A stretch of 64,000 nt of DNA. Origin: Pacificoceanicola sp049803835 (GTDB taxonomy: Bacteria > Pseudomonadota > Alphaproteobacteria > Rhodobacterales > Rhodobacteraceae). The position numbers and the translations under genes are program-made. Positions within the stretch are counted from its first letter, which is position 1, and each line of letters opens with the position of its first letter. The notes below the pieces were generated by a model that saw nothing but the letters and a program-made list of their open reading frames with translations, made no database searches and was not told the DNA's origin. The DNA is taken from assembly GCF_049803835.1 (NCBI RefSeq), contig NZ_JBNAGK010000011.1, positions 62,001-126,000 on the forward strand. Direction: 5' to 3'. Below, piece after piece: positions 50,565 through 59,464 of this stretch.

Positions 50565-51341
50565 ATGACCGCTGCGCCCCTTGTTGAAATGATCGACATC
50601 GAAAAACACTTCGGCGGCGTCCGTGCCGTCGAGCATGTGTCCGTCGACCTCTGGCCGGGTGAAGTCGTCGGCCTGCTCGGACACAACGGCGCCGGAAAAT
50701 CCTGCCTGATGAAAATCCTGGCCGGTGCCATGGCCCCGAGCAGCGGGACCATCCGCATCGCGGGAAAGCCGGTTCAGTTCAACGATCCGAATGACGCCCG
50801 CGCCGTCGGGATCGAAACCATTTATCAGACGCTCGCTCTGGCCGATCATCTTGACGCGCCGGCCAACCTGTTTCTGGGGCGAGAGCTCAAGACCCGCTTT
50901 GGAAACCTGGACGAAGCTGCCATGTTGAAGGGCGCGGAAGAGGTCATTGCCCGCCTCAACCCCAATTTCAAGAACCTGCGCGATCCGGTGTCCCGCCTCT
51001 CGGGCGGGCAACGCCAGGTCATCGCCATCGCCCGCGCTATCTATTTCGATACCCGGATCCTGATCATGGACGAGCCGACCGCCGCGCTGGGACCTTCTGA
51101 AACGGCCATGGTCGCCGATCTCATTCGCAAGTTGCGGGCGGAAGGCATAGGCATCTTTCTCGTCAGTCACGACATGCACGACGTTTTCGATCTTTGCGAC
51201 CGGGTTGTCGTGATGAACAAGGGCAAGGTCGTCGGCGCCCACCGGATCGACGAGGTCACGAAGGACGATGTCCTCAGCTTGATCATCAAAGGAGAGCTGC
51301 CCGCGGATTGGTCAGCCCGGAACCTGGAGACCGCCGAATGA
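50565..51341 (+). CDS. sugar ABC transporter ATPase, single domain
   Basis: A 258-residue single-domain ATPase, like FrcA rather than the double-domain RbsA. The P-loop is GHNGAGKSC, with an unusual cysteine after the Lys-Ser; LSGGQRQVIAIARA is the signature and MDEPTAALGPSE the Walker B. FLVSHDMHDVFDLCDRVVVM follows. It powers the importer of the two upstream genes. The stop overlaps the dehydrogenase start by four bases (ATGA). Confidence 0.9.
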   Translation: MTAAPLVEMIDIEKHFGGVRAVEHVSVDLWPGEVVGLLGHNGAGKSCLMKILAGAMAPSSGTIRIAGKPVQFNDPNDARAVGIETIYQTLALADHLDAPANLFLGRELKTRFGNLDEAAMLKGAEEVIARLNPNFKNLRDPVSRLSGGQRQVIAIARAIYFDTRILIMDEPTAALGPSETAMVADLIRKLRAEGIGIFLVSHDMHDVFDLCDRVVVMNKGKVVGAHRIDEVTKDDVLSLIIKGELPADWSARNLETAE

Positions 51342-52348
51342 CCCGGAACCCCAACGCAACGATGACAACGGCAGTTTGTGTCGAACCCGGCGTCATGACA
51401 CTCGACCAGCGGCCCATTCCGTCCGAAGCCCCTGAGGGATGGTGCCTGATCGACATCGCCGCCATCGGCATTTGCGGAACGGACTACCATATCTTCGAAG
51501 GCAAACATCCGTTCCTCGACTATCCCCGCGTCATGGGGCACGAGTTGTCCGGCAGGATCGTCGACGGCCCGGACGCCGGGCAACTGGTTGTCGTGAACCC
51601 CTATGTCTCCTGTGGCGACTGCCGCGCCTGCCGGAGGGGAAAGCCGAATTGCTGCACACGGATCGCGGTCCTTGGCGTGCACCGGGATGGCGGCATGTGC
51701 GGGCGGATCGCCGTGCCGCGTGACAATCTCTATCCTGCGGAAGGGCTGACGGCGGAACAGGCGGCGATGGTGGAATTCCTCGCCATCGGCGCGCACGCCG
51801 TGGCGCGATCCGGAACCGGCGAAGGCGATGTGGTGCTTGTGACGGGGGCAGGCCCGATCGGGATCGGAACGGCCCTGTTTGCCCGGTTGGCCGGCGCCGA
51901 AGTGCACATGATGGACCTCAGCGACGGCCGGCTCGGTCTTGCCAGGGACCTCTTCGGGTTCACCAGGACGCACAAACCCGATGACACCGTGCTGACGGGT
52001 GCTCTGGCCGAAGGCTTTGACGTGGTGTTCGACGCAACCGGCAACGCCAAGGCGATCGAGGCGGGATTTCCGCTGGTGGCACACGGCGGCAGCACCGTGC
52101 TGGTCAGCGTCGTGAAGGACGACATCACCTTCACAGATTCCGAATTTCACAAACGCGAGTCCAGGATCATCGGGTCACGCAACGCGCTCAAGACGGATTT
52201 CGAACGCGTCATGGCGGCAATCCGGGATGGCCACATCCCGACCGACGCCATCGCGTCGGAACGGGTGGCTCTCGCCGATCTTCCGGCGCGTTTCCCGGAC
52301 CTCGTCCGCGCCCGGGACCACCTCGTCAAGGTGCTTGTCACGCCGTAA
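51338..52348 (+). CDS. zinc-dependent alcohol dehydrogenase (L-galactonate/idonate dehydrogenase-like)
   Basis: A 336-residue medium-chain dehydrogenase. The catalytic zinc ligands are Cys46 (GICGTDYH) and His68-Glu69 (VMGHELSG). The structural zinc set is Cys92, Cys95, Cys98 and Cys106 (CGDCRACRRGKPNCC). The NAD-binding loop is VTGAGPIGIGTA, followed by MMDLSDGRLGLA with an acidic residue that favours NAD. Relatives include RspB/LgoD-type sugar-acid dehydrogenases and L-idonate dehydrogenase. The gene is coupled to the ATPase and ends convergent with a second importer operon. Confidence 0.87.
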   Translation: MTRNPNATMTTAVCVEPGVMTLDQRPIPSEAPEGWCLIDIAAIGICGTDYHIFEGKHPFLDYPRVMGHELSGRIVDGPDAGQLVVVNPYVSCGDCRACRRGKPNCCTRIAVLGVHRDGGMCGRIAVPRDNLYPAEGLTAEQAAMVEFLAIGAHAVARSGTGEGDVVLVTGAGPIGIGTALFARLAGAEVHMMDLSDGRLGLARDLFGFTRTHKPDDTVLTGALAEGFDVVFDATGNAKAIEAGFPLVAHGGSTVLVSVVKDDITFTDSEFHKRESRIIGSRNALKTDFERVMAAIRDGHIPTDAIASERVALADLPARFPDLVRARDHLVKVLVTP

Positions 52349-52359
52349 CCACTGGGCAG

Positions 52360-53346
52360 TCATGCAGATTTTCTGTCCCTGCCGTACAAGAGCAACATGC
52401 CGAGAATGACGAGGCCATAGGTCATCTGCCGCCCGGCCTCCGGCATCTGCATGACCGAGAGGATCGATTGCAGTAGCGTGATCAGGATCACGCCGGCAAC
52501 GGTACCGATATAAGACCCCTTGCCGCCGAGGATGGACGTCCCCCCAAGGACCACCGCCGCAATGGAGGGGAGCAGGTAGGTATCGCCCATCGCCTGCGCC
52601 GCCTTGGAAGCATAGCCCGCCAGCAACGTGCCCGCCAGGGCCGAGAGTGCCCCCGCCAGGACGAAGGTGAACAGGACCACGCGCCGGGTGGATACCCCTG
52701 ATAGATAGGCCGCGCTCTCACGGTTGCCGATGGCGTAGATGAAACGGCCATAGGCGGTGCGCGTCAGCAGGAAAACAAGGGCCACCCCGACCAGCGCCCA
52801 GACCAGGATGGCGTTGGGCAATCCGGGAACGAGAAAGCCGGTGGCCAGCCATCGCATCGAAGCCGGCGCCGCATCCTGAGGGGAAAAGCCACCGGAGTAG
52901 ATGACCATCAGCCCCTGTGCGACTACGTTGGTCGACAAGGTGACGATCATCGCCGGTATCCGCAGATAGGCGACACCGATTCCGTTGATCAGCCCGAACC
53001 CGGCGCCAACCAGCACGCCGGCGGGCACCGCCAGCGCCGCACCGACCGGGCCAAACCCCGCCGCCGCGCAGCCCATCATCGCACCGGCCGTCAGCACCCA
53101 GGGGATCGACAGGTCGATATGCCCCAACAGGATCACAAGCATCACGCCGGACGCCGCTATCCCGAGGAATGCGCCCACCTTGAGCTGTTGCACGATATAG
53201 GCCGGCGACAGAAAGTTCGGCGCAAAGAAAGACCCCAGCAGCAGGATCAGGAGGATGCAAAAGAACGAGGTGGCAATGGCGGGATCTATCCGCTGCATCC
53301 ACACCGGCAGTTTTTGCCGCGCCGTATGACCGGACGGATTGCTCAT
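52360..53346 (-). CDS. sugar ABC transporter permease 2 (two-permease importer)
   Basis: A 328-residue BPD_transp_2 permease: GIAASGVMLVILLGHIDLSIPWVLTAG, GVAYLRIPAMIVTLSTNVVAQG, IYAIGNRESAAYLSGVSTRRV, and IAAVVLGGTSILGGKGSYIGTVAG. The ATG at 53346 overlaps the upstream permease stop by four bases (ATGA); a GTG at 53355 is an alternative start. Importers with two different permeases resemble the galactofuranose YtfQRT-YjfF system. Confidence 0.9.
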   Translation of the reverse strand: MSNPSGHTARQKLPVWMQRIDPAIATSFFCILLILLLGSFFAPNFLSPAYIVQQLKVGAFLGIAASGVMLVILLGHIDLSIPWVLTAGAMMGCAAAGFGPVGAALAVPAGVLVGAGFGLINGIGVAYLRIPAMIVTLSTNVVAQGLMVIYSGGFSPQDAAPASMRWLATGFLVPGLPNAILVWALVGVALVFLLTRTAYGRFIYAIGNRESAAYLSGVSTRRVVLFTFVLAGALSALAGTLLAGYASKAAQAMGDTYLLPSIAAVVLGGTSILGGKGSYIGTVAGVILITLLQSILSVMQMPEAGRQMTYGLVILGMLLLYGRDRKSA

Positions 53347-54323
53347 TCGAACCACTCCAATCTGTTCTGGACGCGCAGCAGAGCAACGGCGCCGATTGAG
53401 ATCGCCGTCATCAGGAAGAGGCCCTGCAACAACGGCTGCCAGAGCGGGTCGACGTCGAAGACAAACAGCATGTCGCCGATGGTGCGCGCGGTGAAGGCAC
53501 CGAACACGGCTCCGATCAGGCTGCCGCGACCTCCGAAGAGCGAGACCCCACCGAGCACAACCGCGGCTATCGACCAGAGCGTATAGCCATCCCCCGAGGC
53601 ATAGGCCGCCTCGCCGGTATAGGTGTAGAAGGTCAGGAACAGCCCACCGACCCCGCCAAACAACCCGGCCAGCGTATAGGCGACAAACTTGGATTTGCGC
53701 ACATTCACGCCGGACATGAAGGCCGCCGGCTCGGACGATCCCGCCGCGAACGCCCCCAGCCCCACCGCTGATCTCCGATACGGCACCCAGACCACCAGTA
53801 TGACGACGCCCAGCAGTAACAGGCTGGTCGGGACCGCACCCCAGATGCGGCCCGTCATTGCATCGGCGAGGGCCTCGTTGACCTCGCCGCCCGGGAACGG
53901 ACGCAGCATCAAGGCGATGCCGAAGAACACGGCCCCTGTTGCAATCGTCGTGATGATCGGCTGCAACCGTCCATAGATCACGATCGCACCGTTCAGCGCC
54001 CCGCAGGCCATGCCGACGGCAAGCGTTCCGGCGATGCCCAATCCGGTTTGCAGCGGTGTTCCGACCACGATGTAGGACGCAACGCAGTTCGTCAGGACAA
54101 GCACCATGCCGACGGACAGATCAATCCCCGCCGTGGTCACGACCATCGCCTGGGCACAAACGACAAAAGCCAGCAAAACGCCCTTGTTCGCGGCTGTCTG
54201 CACCACGTTCGCGGACAAACCGACCGGGTGATTGCCGACATAGATGCCGAACATCAGGACGAACAACGCCATCGCCGCAAGCGTGCCCCGGTTCTCCGCA
54301 ATCAGGTAACGCCATTCCCTCAT
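53343..54323 (-). CDS. sugar ABC transporter permease 1 (two-permease importer)
   Basis: A 326-residue RbsC-like permease: AQAMVVTTAGIDLSVGMVLVLTNCVAS, IYGRLQPIITTIATGAVFFGIALM, AAGSSEPAAFMSGVNVRKSKFVAYTLAG, and IAAVVLGGVSLFGGRGSLIGAV. It overlaps the ATPase gene (stop 54320) and the second permease by four bases each. It probably forms a heterodimeric channel with the next gene's product. Confidence 0.9.
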   Translation of the reverse strand: MREWRYLIAENRGTLAAMALFVLMFGIYVGNHPVGLSANVVQTAANKGVLLAFVVCAQAMVVTTAGIDLSVGMVLVLTNCVASYIVVGTPLQTGLGIAGTLAVGMACGALNGAIVIYGRLQPIITTIATGAVFFGIALMLRPFPGGEVNEALADAMTGRIWGAVPTSLLLLGVVILVVWVPYRRSAVGLGAFAAGSSEPAAFMSGVNVRKSKFVAYTLAGLFGGVGGLFLTFYTYTGEAAYASGDGYTLWSIAAVVLGGVSLFGGRGSLIGAVFGAFTARTIGDMLFVFDVDPLWQPLLQGLFLMTAISIGAVALLRVQNRLEWFE

Positions 54324-55849
54324 GCGTGTGCCTCCGCCTTGACATCCATGTTCAACGCGCTGGCGATCAGGGCATGTTCCGTCAGGCCGTCACCCGACAA
54401 CTCGCGGCGCACCTGGCCGTCGTAAAGCACCAGCACCCTGTCGCAGCAGCCAATCAACTCGTCATAATCCGTCGAATAAAACAGGATCGCGGCCCCCTCC
54501 GCTGCAAGCCTGCGAAGCAGGGCGTAGATTTCCTGCTTCGTGCCGACGTCGATCCCCCGCGTCGGATCGTTCAGGAAGATGATCCTCGGATGGCGCATCA
54601 GCCATTTTGCGATGACGACCTTTTGCTGGTTTCCCCCAGACAACGCGGCCACCGGCACGTCCAGATTGGCCGCCTTGATCGACAGCAGATCGACCATCTC
54701 ACCGATCCGCGCGGTTTCCGCGTTACGGTCGACCACACCGAATTTCGACAAAAGGTCGAGCGAGGCGAAAGACAGGTTCTGCCGGACCGTCATCGGCAAC
54801 ATCAGCCCCTCTGTATTGCGATCCTCCGGGATCAACGCCATGCCGATGCCGTCGGCCCGTGCGTCACCGGGGCCGGACAGGTCGATCCTGCGGCCCTCGA
54901 CCAGAATGTCCCCGCCAACCCCACGCAATACGCCGAACAGGGCCAGCAGCAATTCGCGCTGCCCTTGTCCGTCGAGCCCGCCAAGACCCACCACTTCCCC
55001 GGGACGCACCGCCAGGGAAATCCCGCGCAGTCGCCCGGCCCAGGTCAGATCGCGGATTTCCAGCAACGGTTTCGTACCTTCCGGCACGCCGGGCCGCGGC
55101 GGAAAGGCATGGGTCAGATCGCGACCGATCATCAGTTCGACGACTTCTGAATCGCTTTTGCTGCCCTGGTCGTAACTGGCGACATTGCGCCCGTTGCGGA
55201 AGATCGTGCACCGATCCGCCAGTTCCGCGATTTCGTGCATCCGGTGGGAAATGTACAAAAGCGCGATGCCTTCATCACGCAGCCGCTTCACCACCTCGTA
55301 AATTCGCGTCACATCCGACGCCGTCAGCGCCGATGTCGCCTCGTCAAGGATCAGGATATGGGGCCTTTGGGCCAGTGCCTTCGCGATCTCCACCATTTGC
55401 CGCCGGGACAACGGCAGGTCGCGCACCAGCGCACGCGGATGGATATCCGGCGCCCCTGCCCGCATCAGTGCATCCTCGGCAATGCGGCGCTGCGCGGCGC
55501 GGTCGATCAGCCCGAAACGACGTGGCGGATTGTTGATGACGATGTTGTCCGCAACGCTCAATTCAGGTATCAGCGACAGCTCCTGGAAGACGCAATAGAT
55601 ACCGGCGGCGTTGGCGGCTGCGGGCGACGCGAAGCGCTGTTCCTCGCCACCAAGAAGGATCTGACCGGCGTCCGGCTGCACCGCACCGGCCAGTGTCTTG
55701 ATCAGCGTCGATTTCCCGGCGCCGTTTTCACCCAGAATTGCATGGATGGACCCAGCCGACAGATCCAGCGAAGCCTCATCGAGCGCCGTGACACCGCCAT
55801 AGCGCTTGGAAATGCCCCGCATCGACAGCAGCGGGCGGATATCCGTCAT
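54320..55849 (-). CDS. sugar ABC transporter ATPase with two domains (two-permease importer)
   Basis: A 509-residue double ATPase. Domain 1 has GENGAGKSTLIKTLAG, signature LPLSRRQMVEIAKAL and DEATSALTASD. Domain 2 has GGLDGQGQRE, LSGGNQQK and LNDPTRGIDVGTK, with Asn-Asp instead of Asp-Glu, as in several relatives. The ATG at 55849 follows GGAGGG; longer frames reach back into the binding-protein gene. It lies 73 bases downstream of the binding-protein gene. Confidence 0.92.
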   Translation of the reverse strand: MTDIRPLLSMRGISKRYGGVTALDEASLDLSAGSIHAILGENGAGKSTLIKTLAGAVQPDAGQILLGGEEQRFASPAAANAAGIYCVFQELSLIPELSVADNIVINNPPRRFGLIDRAAQRRIAEDALMRAGAPDIHPRALVRDLPLSRRQMVEIAKALAQRPHILILDEATSALTASDVTRIYEVVKRLRDEGIALLYISHRMHEIAELADRCTIFRNGRNVASYDQGSKSDSEVVELMIGRDLTHAFPPRPGVPEGTKPLLEIRDLTWAGRLRGISLAVRPGEVVGLGGLDGQGQRELLLALFGVLRGVGGDILVEGRRIDLSGPGDARADGIGMALIPEDRNTEGLMLPMTVRQNLSFASLDLLSKFGVVDRNAETARIGEMVDLLSIKAANLDVPVAALSGGNQQKVVIAKWLMRHPRIIFLNDPTRGIDVGTKQEIYALLRRLAAEGAAILFYSTDYDELIGCCDRVLVLYDGQVRRELSGDGLTEHALIASALNMDVKAEAHA

Positions 55850-55922
55850 GAAATTCCCTCCGGGTCGCAACAGTGTCACGGCGCGGGTCTGCCGATCCGC
55901 GCCGTGTGCCGTTGGCATGACC

Positions 55923-57038
55923 TTATTGGTTGTCCTTGGTCTGCCCCATGATCTCCTGCGCCGAGAAGTTGATGCCGCAGGTGGGGAAAGAATTGCCGAC
56001 GAAGAAATTGTCGGATTCATCCGGGAAGTAGTCCACACCTTCCGCCATGTCGGGATCGGCGGCCACTGCAAGGGGCAACTTGACGGATTGCGGCACGACC
56101 TGACCTTCCAGCGCAGCGATTGCGACCTTCATCGCCACGGCGACCTGCGCCGGACCCGTACCGGCGGAGACGCAGTCCAGATCATCATCGGCGGCGCAGA
56201 ACTTGCGGAAACCGTTTTCCGTTTCGCCGCCGAACGGCACCATTGGATGACCGGCATCCATCATCGCCTGCACGATCCCGGTGTCACCCCCCTGCCCGGC
56301 AATGCCGTCAAACGGACCGGAAGCGGCAATGGCGTCCGCCGTCGCCTTCTGGGCAACGCCATCGTCCCATTTTCCGACAACTTCGATCACCTCGAATGCC
56401 TTGCCCGAAGCCGCCAGCGTATCGCGCAGTCCGTTGTGGCGGTCGGTGTCAACCGATGTCCCCGCCACCCCGCGCACTTCCAGCAGCTTGCCACCGTCGG
56501 GCAACCTGTCGATCAGCCAGTCCGCCCAAAGCTGTCCGAGGCCGGTCTGATCGACGTTCACGTTGATCGCATCGGTGGTGTCTAGGATGTTGTCGAAAGC
56601 CACCAGAACGACGCCCTCCCGTTTCGCCCGCTTGATGACAGCGCCGAAGGCGGTCGGGTTCTGCGCGTTCACCACGATGGCATCATATCCCGCATCAATG
56701 AAATTGTTGATCGCCGCAATCTGCGCCGGGACATCTTCACCCGTGGACACGACCTTGAACTCCGCCAGTTTCGCGGCAACCTCGGGCTGCGCCGCGTAAG
56801 CCTTCGCAGTCTGGATCATCTGGATGCGCCAGGTGTTGGCGATGTAGCCATTGGCGAGCGCAATCCGGTAGGGTCCGTCCTTCTTCGGGAACTTGAAGAA
56901 CGCGGTGTCGTCACCCCAGGGCGCGAAGCAGTCGGGTTCCGCAGCTGGACCCGACACGATTTCCGGTTCCGCCTGGAGGGTGTGCGCCGCAAGGATCGCG
57001 CCACACAACGCCAGGCCGGCGATTGCTCTTTTTTTCAT
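55923..57038 (-). CDS. sugar ABC transporter, periplasmic binding protein (two-permease importer)
   Basis: A 371-residue binding protein, longer than RbsB. The signal peptide MKKRAIAGLALCGAILAAHTLQA is followed by an extra N-terminal segment with Cys (PDCFAPWGDD), then the usual fold: YRIALANGYIANTWRIQM, NNFIDAGYDAIVVNAQNPTAFG, VVLVAFDNILD, IAGQGGDTGIVQAMMDAGH. Three further cysteines suggest disulphides. GGGAGG precedes the ATG at 57038. First gene of the minus-strand importer operon. Confidence 0.9.
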   Translation of the reverse strand: MKKRAIAGLALCGAILAAHTLQAEPEIVSGPAAEPDCFAPWGDDTAFFKFPKKDGPYRIALANGYIANTWRIQMIQTAKAYAAQPEVAAKLAEFKVVSTGEDVPAQIAAINNFIDAGYDAIVVNAQNPTAFGAVIKRAKREGVVLVAFDNILDTTDAINVNVDQTGLGQLWADWLIDRLPDGGKLLEVRGVAGTSVDTDRHNGLRDTLAASGKAFEVIEVVGKWDDGVAQKATADAIAASGPFDGIAGQGGDTGIVQAMMDAGHPMVPFGGETENGFRKFCAADDDLDCVSAGTGPAQVAVAMKVAIAALEGQVVPQSVKLPLAVAADPDMAEGVDYFPDESDNFFVGNSFPTCGINFSAQEIMGQTKDNQ

Positions 57039-57380
57039 TCCAGTATCCTCCCAATGTTGTCCTGATACCCCGATCTACACGATCAGAATCACCATATTGA
57101 TTGATTAATGATATGTTTGCGATCCTCTCTTGAAATATCAACAACTAACTACCTCGTCAGATCAACACCTTAGCTCTACATTCCCGTCAATGGAGCCGTG
57201 TTCTCTGCTGTAGCGGCAAGGATGGAGCGGGCAGACCATCGCGAACCCGCGCAAGACCATGCCACTTGATCCGCAACCGGAGATGGACAAACGCCACCCG
57301 GCGCCGCCAATCAGGGCGAGCGGGCGGACCCGGCTGACAGGGTCAATATCAGGTTTGAATGGCCGGTCCTTGCGCCCCGC
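57039..57380. promoter_or_regulatory. intergenic region with promoter/operator of the two-permease importer
   Basis: No gene is seen. The first 110 bases are AT-rich and contain ATATTGATTGATTAATGATAT near 57092-57112, an imperfect palindrome that suits an operator of the nearby GntR regulator. The rest, next to the GntR stop codon, shows nothing notable. Confidence 0.4.
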
Positions 57381-58076
57381 TCAGAACCGCTGGAACAACC
57401 CCAGGCCACGCTGGAGCGCGAAGGTAAGGTGGGCCTGCATTTCCTCACCGGCCTTTTCCGGATTGCGCGCCTTGAAGGCCGCGATCACCTTCAGGTGCTC
57501 CAAAACCGATTCCCGCGCCAACGGCGGGGTAACCTTACGGTTGATCCGCACAAGACGCACATTGTTGTGCAGCCGCATGTAAGCGCTTTCGATCAAATGA
57601 TTTTCCAGACTGAGGATGACCGTGTGATGCAGGAGCGTTTCGAGATCCTCGAGTTCGCCGCGCACTGTCTCGCTCAATCCCTCCGCATCCAGACGCTCGA
57701 TGGCGGACAGGTGCCGGCGCTCCATCTCGTCCAGTTCGGCATCATCGGCGGTTTGCGCGTAGACCGCCGCTGCAGCCCGTTCCAGTATGGCGCGATACTG
57801 ATACGTTGCACGGGTCAACTCCAGACCGGGCTTGACGAACTGGATGCCTGACCGGGGGTGGATCGTCACGATCCCTTCCACTTCGAGCAGTTTCAACGCA
57901 TCGCGCAGCGGGGCGACGGGGACTCGCACCAGCTTGACCAACTCATTTTGCGACAGGAACGCGCCGGCCGGTATCCGCCTCTCGAACAGACACTCCAGAA
58001 TACGCGCGTACGCGCGGTCTCCGAGCTTCTCGGCGGGTTTGGCACCCTTCTCCTGCTTGGTCTTGCGTCCTGCCAC
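57381..58076 (-). CDS. GntR-family regulator (FCD type)
   Basis: A 231-residue GntR regulator. The winged helix is FLSQNELVKLVRVPVAPLRDALKLLEVEGIVTIHPRSGIQFVKPG; the FCD domain follows with YQYRAILERAAAAVYA, LHHTVILSLENHLIESAY and the final HLTFALQRGLGLFQRF. The start is GTG at 58076, since the open frame upstream is only the antisense of the dehydratase gene; GGGGG eight bases before is a modest ribosome binding site. It is divergent from the dehydratase across a 66-base gap with a clear palindrome. Confidence 0.88.
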   Translation of the reverse strand: MAGRKTKQEKGAKPAEKLGDRAYARILECLFERRIPAGAFLSQNELVKLVRVPVAPLRDALKLLEVEGIVTIHPRSGIQFVKPGLELTRATYQYRAILERAAAAVYAQTADDAELDEMERRHLSAIERLDAEGLSETVRGELEDLETLLHHTVILSLENHLIESAYMRLHNNVRLVRINRKVTPPLARESVLEHLKVIAAFKARNPEKAGEEMQAHLTFALQRGLGLFQRF

Positions 58077-58113
58077 TTGCTTTACCCCCGATTCTGAAAT
58101 ATCTATCGTGTAA

Positions 58114-58127
58114 TCTGATAAATCAGA
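58114..58127. promoter_or_regulatory. palindromic operator between the GntR and dehydratase genes
   Basis: TCTGATAAATCAGA has perfect 6-base arms around AA, in the centre of the short AT-rich divergent gap. It is the likely binding site of the FCD-GntR regulator and lies 16 bases before the dehydratase ATG. Confidence 0.55.
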
Positions 58128-58142
58128 GACACGAGAAAAAAC

Positions 58143-59306
58143 ATGCGCATCGCAGATTACCGCATCACCCGCTTTCAGTTTGCTCGCGATCGGGTCATTG
58201 GCGATAGCCAGGTGCGTATCGACACAGTCAACCTGTCCACGGTTGAACTCATTGACGAGAGAGGTCAAGTCGGACTCGGCTTCGTACAGGGCCTGTTCCA
58301 CCCGCATCCCGACCAGGCCGAAATACAGCGGGTTTTCGAGGAGGAAGTCTGGCCCGATCTGGACGGCCAGGTGCCGGTCGCGCTTGCCCATCGGGTGCGC
58401 AGACCGCGCGGCGGCAATCAAAGGGCCCCGGGGTTTCCTTTCGAAGAGGCAATCCAGGTTGCGCTCTGGGACCTGGCGGCCAAGCAGGCGGGCCTGCCGC
58501 TCCACCGCTTTCTCGGCAGCAGCCGTGACCGGGTTCCGGTCTATGCATCGGGCTTGGATTTCCACTTGGATGACGCGGCATTCATGGAGTTCTTCGGCAT
58601 TGCCGCGGATGCGGGTTACCGTGCCTTCAAGATCAAGGTCGGTCACCCCGACTTCGAGCGGGACCTGTCGCGGATAGACTTGCTGAAGCGCGTGACACCC
58701 CGGAATTCCCTGATGATGATCGACGCAAACGAGGCTTGGAGCGCCAAGGAAGCCTCTGTCAAGATTGGGAAAATTCGTGATCTGGGACACGACATCCTCT
58801 GGGTCGAGGACCCGATCCTGCGCCATGATTTCGAGGGCTTGAAAATGCTTCGGTCCGCGACTCCCTGGACCATGATCAACTCCGGCGAATATCTGGACAT
58901 CGCGGGCAAACACGCGCTGCTACGCGCCGGGGCGACCGATATGCTGAACGTCCACGGCCCCGTGACCGACGTCATGAGGCTCGGGTGGCTGGCTGCCGAA
59001 ATCGGAACGCCCGTCACGCTGGGAAACACCGTGCTGGAGTTTGGCGTGCATGTCGCCTGCGCCCTCCCGGAAGTCGATTGGCTGGAGTACTCCTTCCAGA
59101 ATTTCGAGCATCTGGTCGAAGAACCCATGCGGATCGAGAATGGCTGGATCTTTGCCCCGGACAGACCCGGCCACGGGCTGGTCCTCTCCGAGGAGGCGCG
59201 TCGCGACTGGATGCGCCCCGATGTGCTGCACCGGGCAGACCTGGGCGAAGCACCGCCACATTCCAGGGGCCGGGCAGCGGCGCCGAAGGCACGGGAGCGG
59301 GTCTGA
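58143..59306 (+). CDS. enolase-superfamily sugar-acid dehydratase (mandelate racemase/muconate lactonizing type)
   Basis: A 387-residue enolase-superfamily protein. The barrel residues are clear: the KIK base motif at 163-165 (AFKIKVGHP), metal ligands Asp194 (IDANEAW), Glu222 (WVEDPI) and Glu249 (NSGEYLD), and a probable acid/base histidine near 303 (LEFGVHVACALPE). The DANEAW form and the local sugar importers point to an acid-sugar dehydratase, but the substrate cannot be told from sequence. The C-terminal 30 residues are a variable basic tail. It is divergent from GntR and precedes a family 1 importer. Confidence 0.85.
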   Translation: MRIADYRITRFQFARDRVIGDSQVRIDTVNLSTVELIDERGQVGLGFVQGLFHPHPDQAEIQRVFEEEVWPDLDGQVPVALAHRVRRPRGGNQRAPGFPFEEAIQVALWDLAAKQAGLPLHRFLGSSRDRVPVYASGLDFHLDDAAFMEFFGIAADAGYRAFKIKVGHPDFERDLSRIDLLKRVTPRNSLMMIDANEAWSAKEASVKIGKIRDLGHDILWVEDPILRHDFEGLKMLRSATPWTMINSGEYLDIAGKHALLRAGATDMLNVHGPVTDVMRLGWLAAEIGTPVTLGNTVLEFGVHVACALPEVDWLEYSFQNFEHLVEEPMRIENGWIFAPDRPGHGLVLSEEARRDWMRPDVLHRADLGEAPPHSRGRAAAPKARERV

Positions 59307-59348
59307 CCGGCGGCGCATAAAGCGCGGCAGGATTAATAATCTTGTGAT

Positions 59349-59371
59349 TTATTAGCTAATATGACTAATAA
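59349..59371. promoter_or_regulatory. AT-rich inverted repeat before the family 1 importer
   Basis: TTATTAG and CTAATAA flank nine bases (59349-59371), and ATTAGCTAAT at 59351-59360 is itself a 10-base palindrome. The region is strongly AT-rich and lies about 95 bases before the binding-protein ATG. It is a probable promoter/operator. Confidence 0.45.
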
Positions 59372-59464
59372 TTCAGAACTACGGGCAGAGCATTGGAAAA
59401 GCGGCCCCATGTCAGGGGAACCGCGATGCAGGTGACGCTGACAATGACCCTTGGGAGAACCAAC

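Noticed and set aside
58077..58913. Minus-strand frame extending the second GntR regulator upstream to 510 residues
   Set aside because: The extra part is antisense to the enolase-superfamily gene with its clear catalytic motifs; the winged-helix domain starts only after the GTG at 58076.
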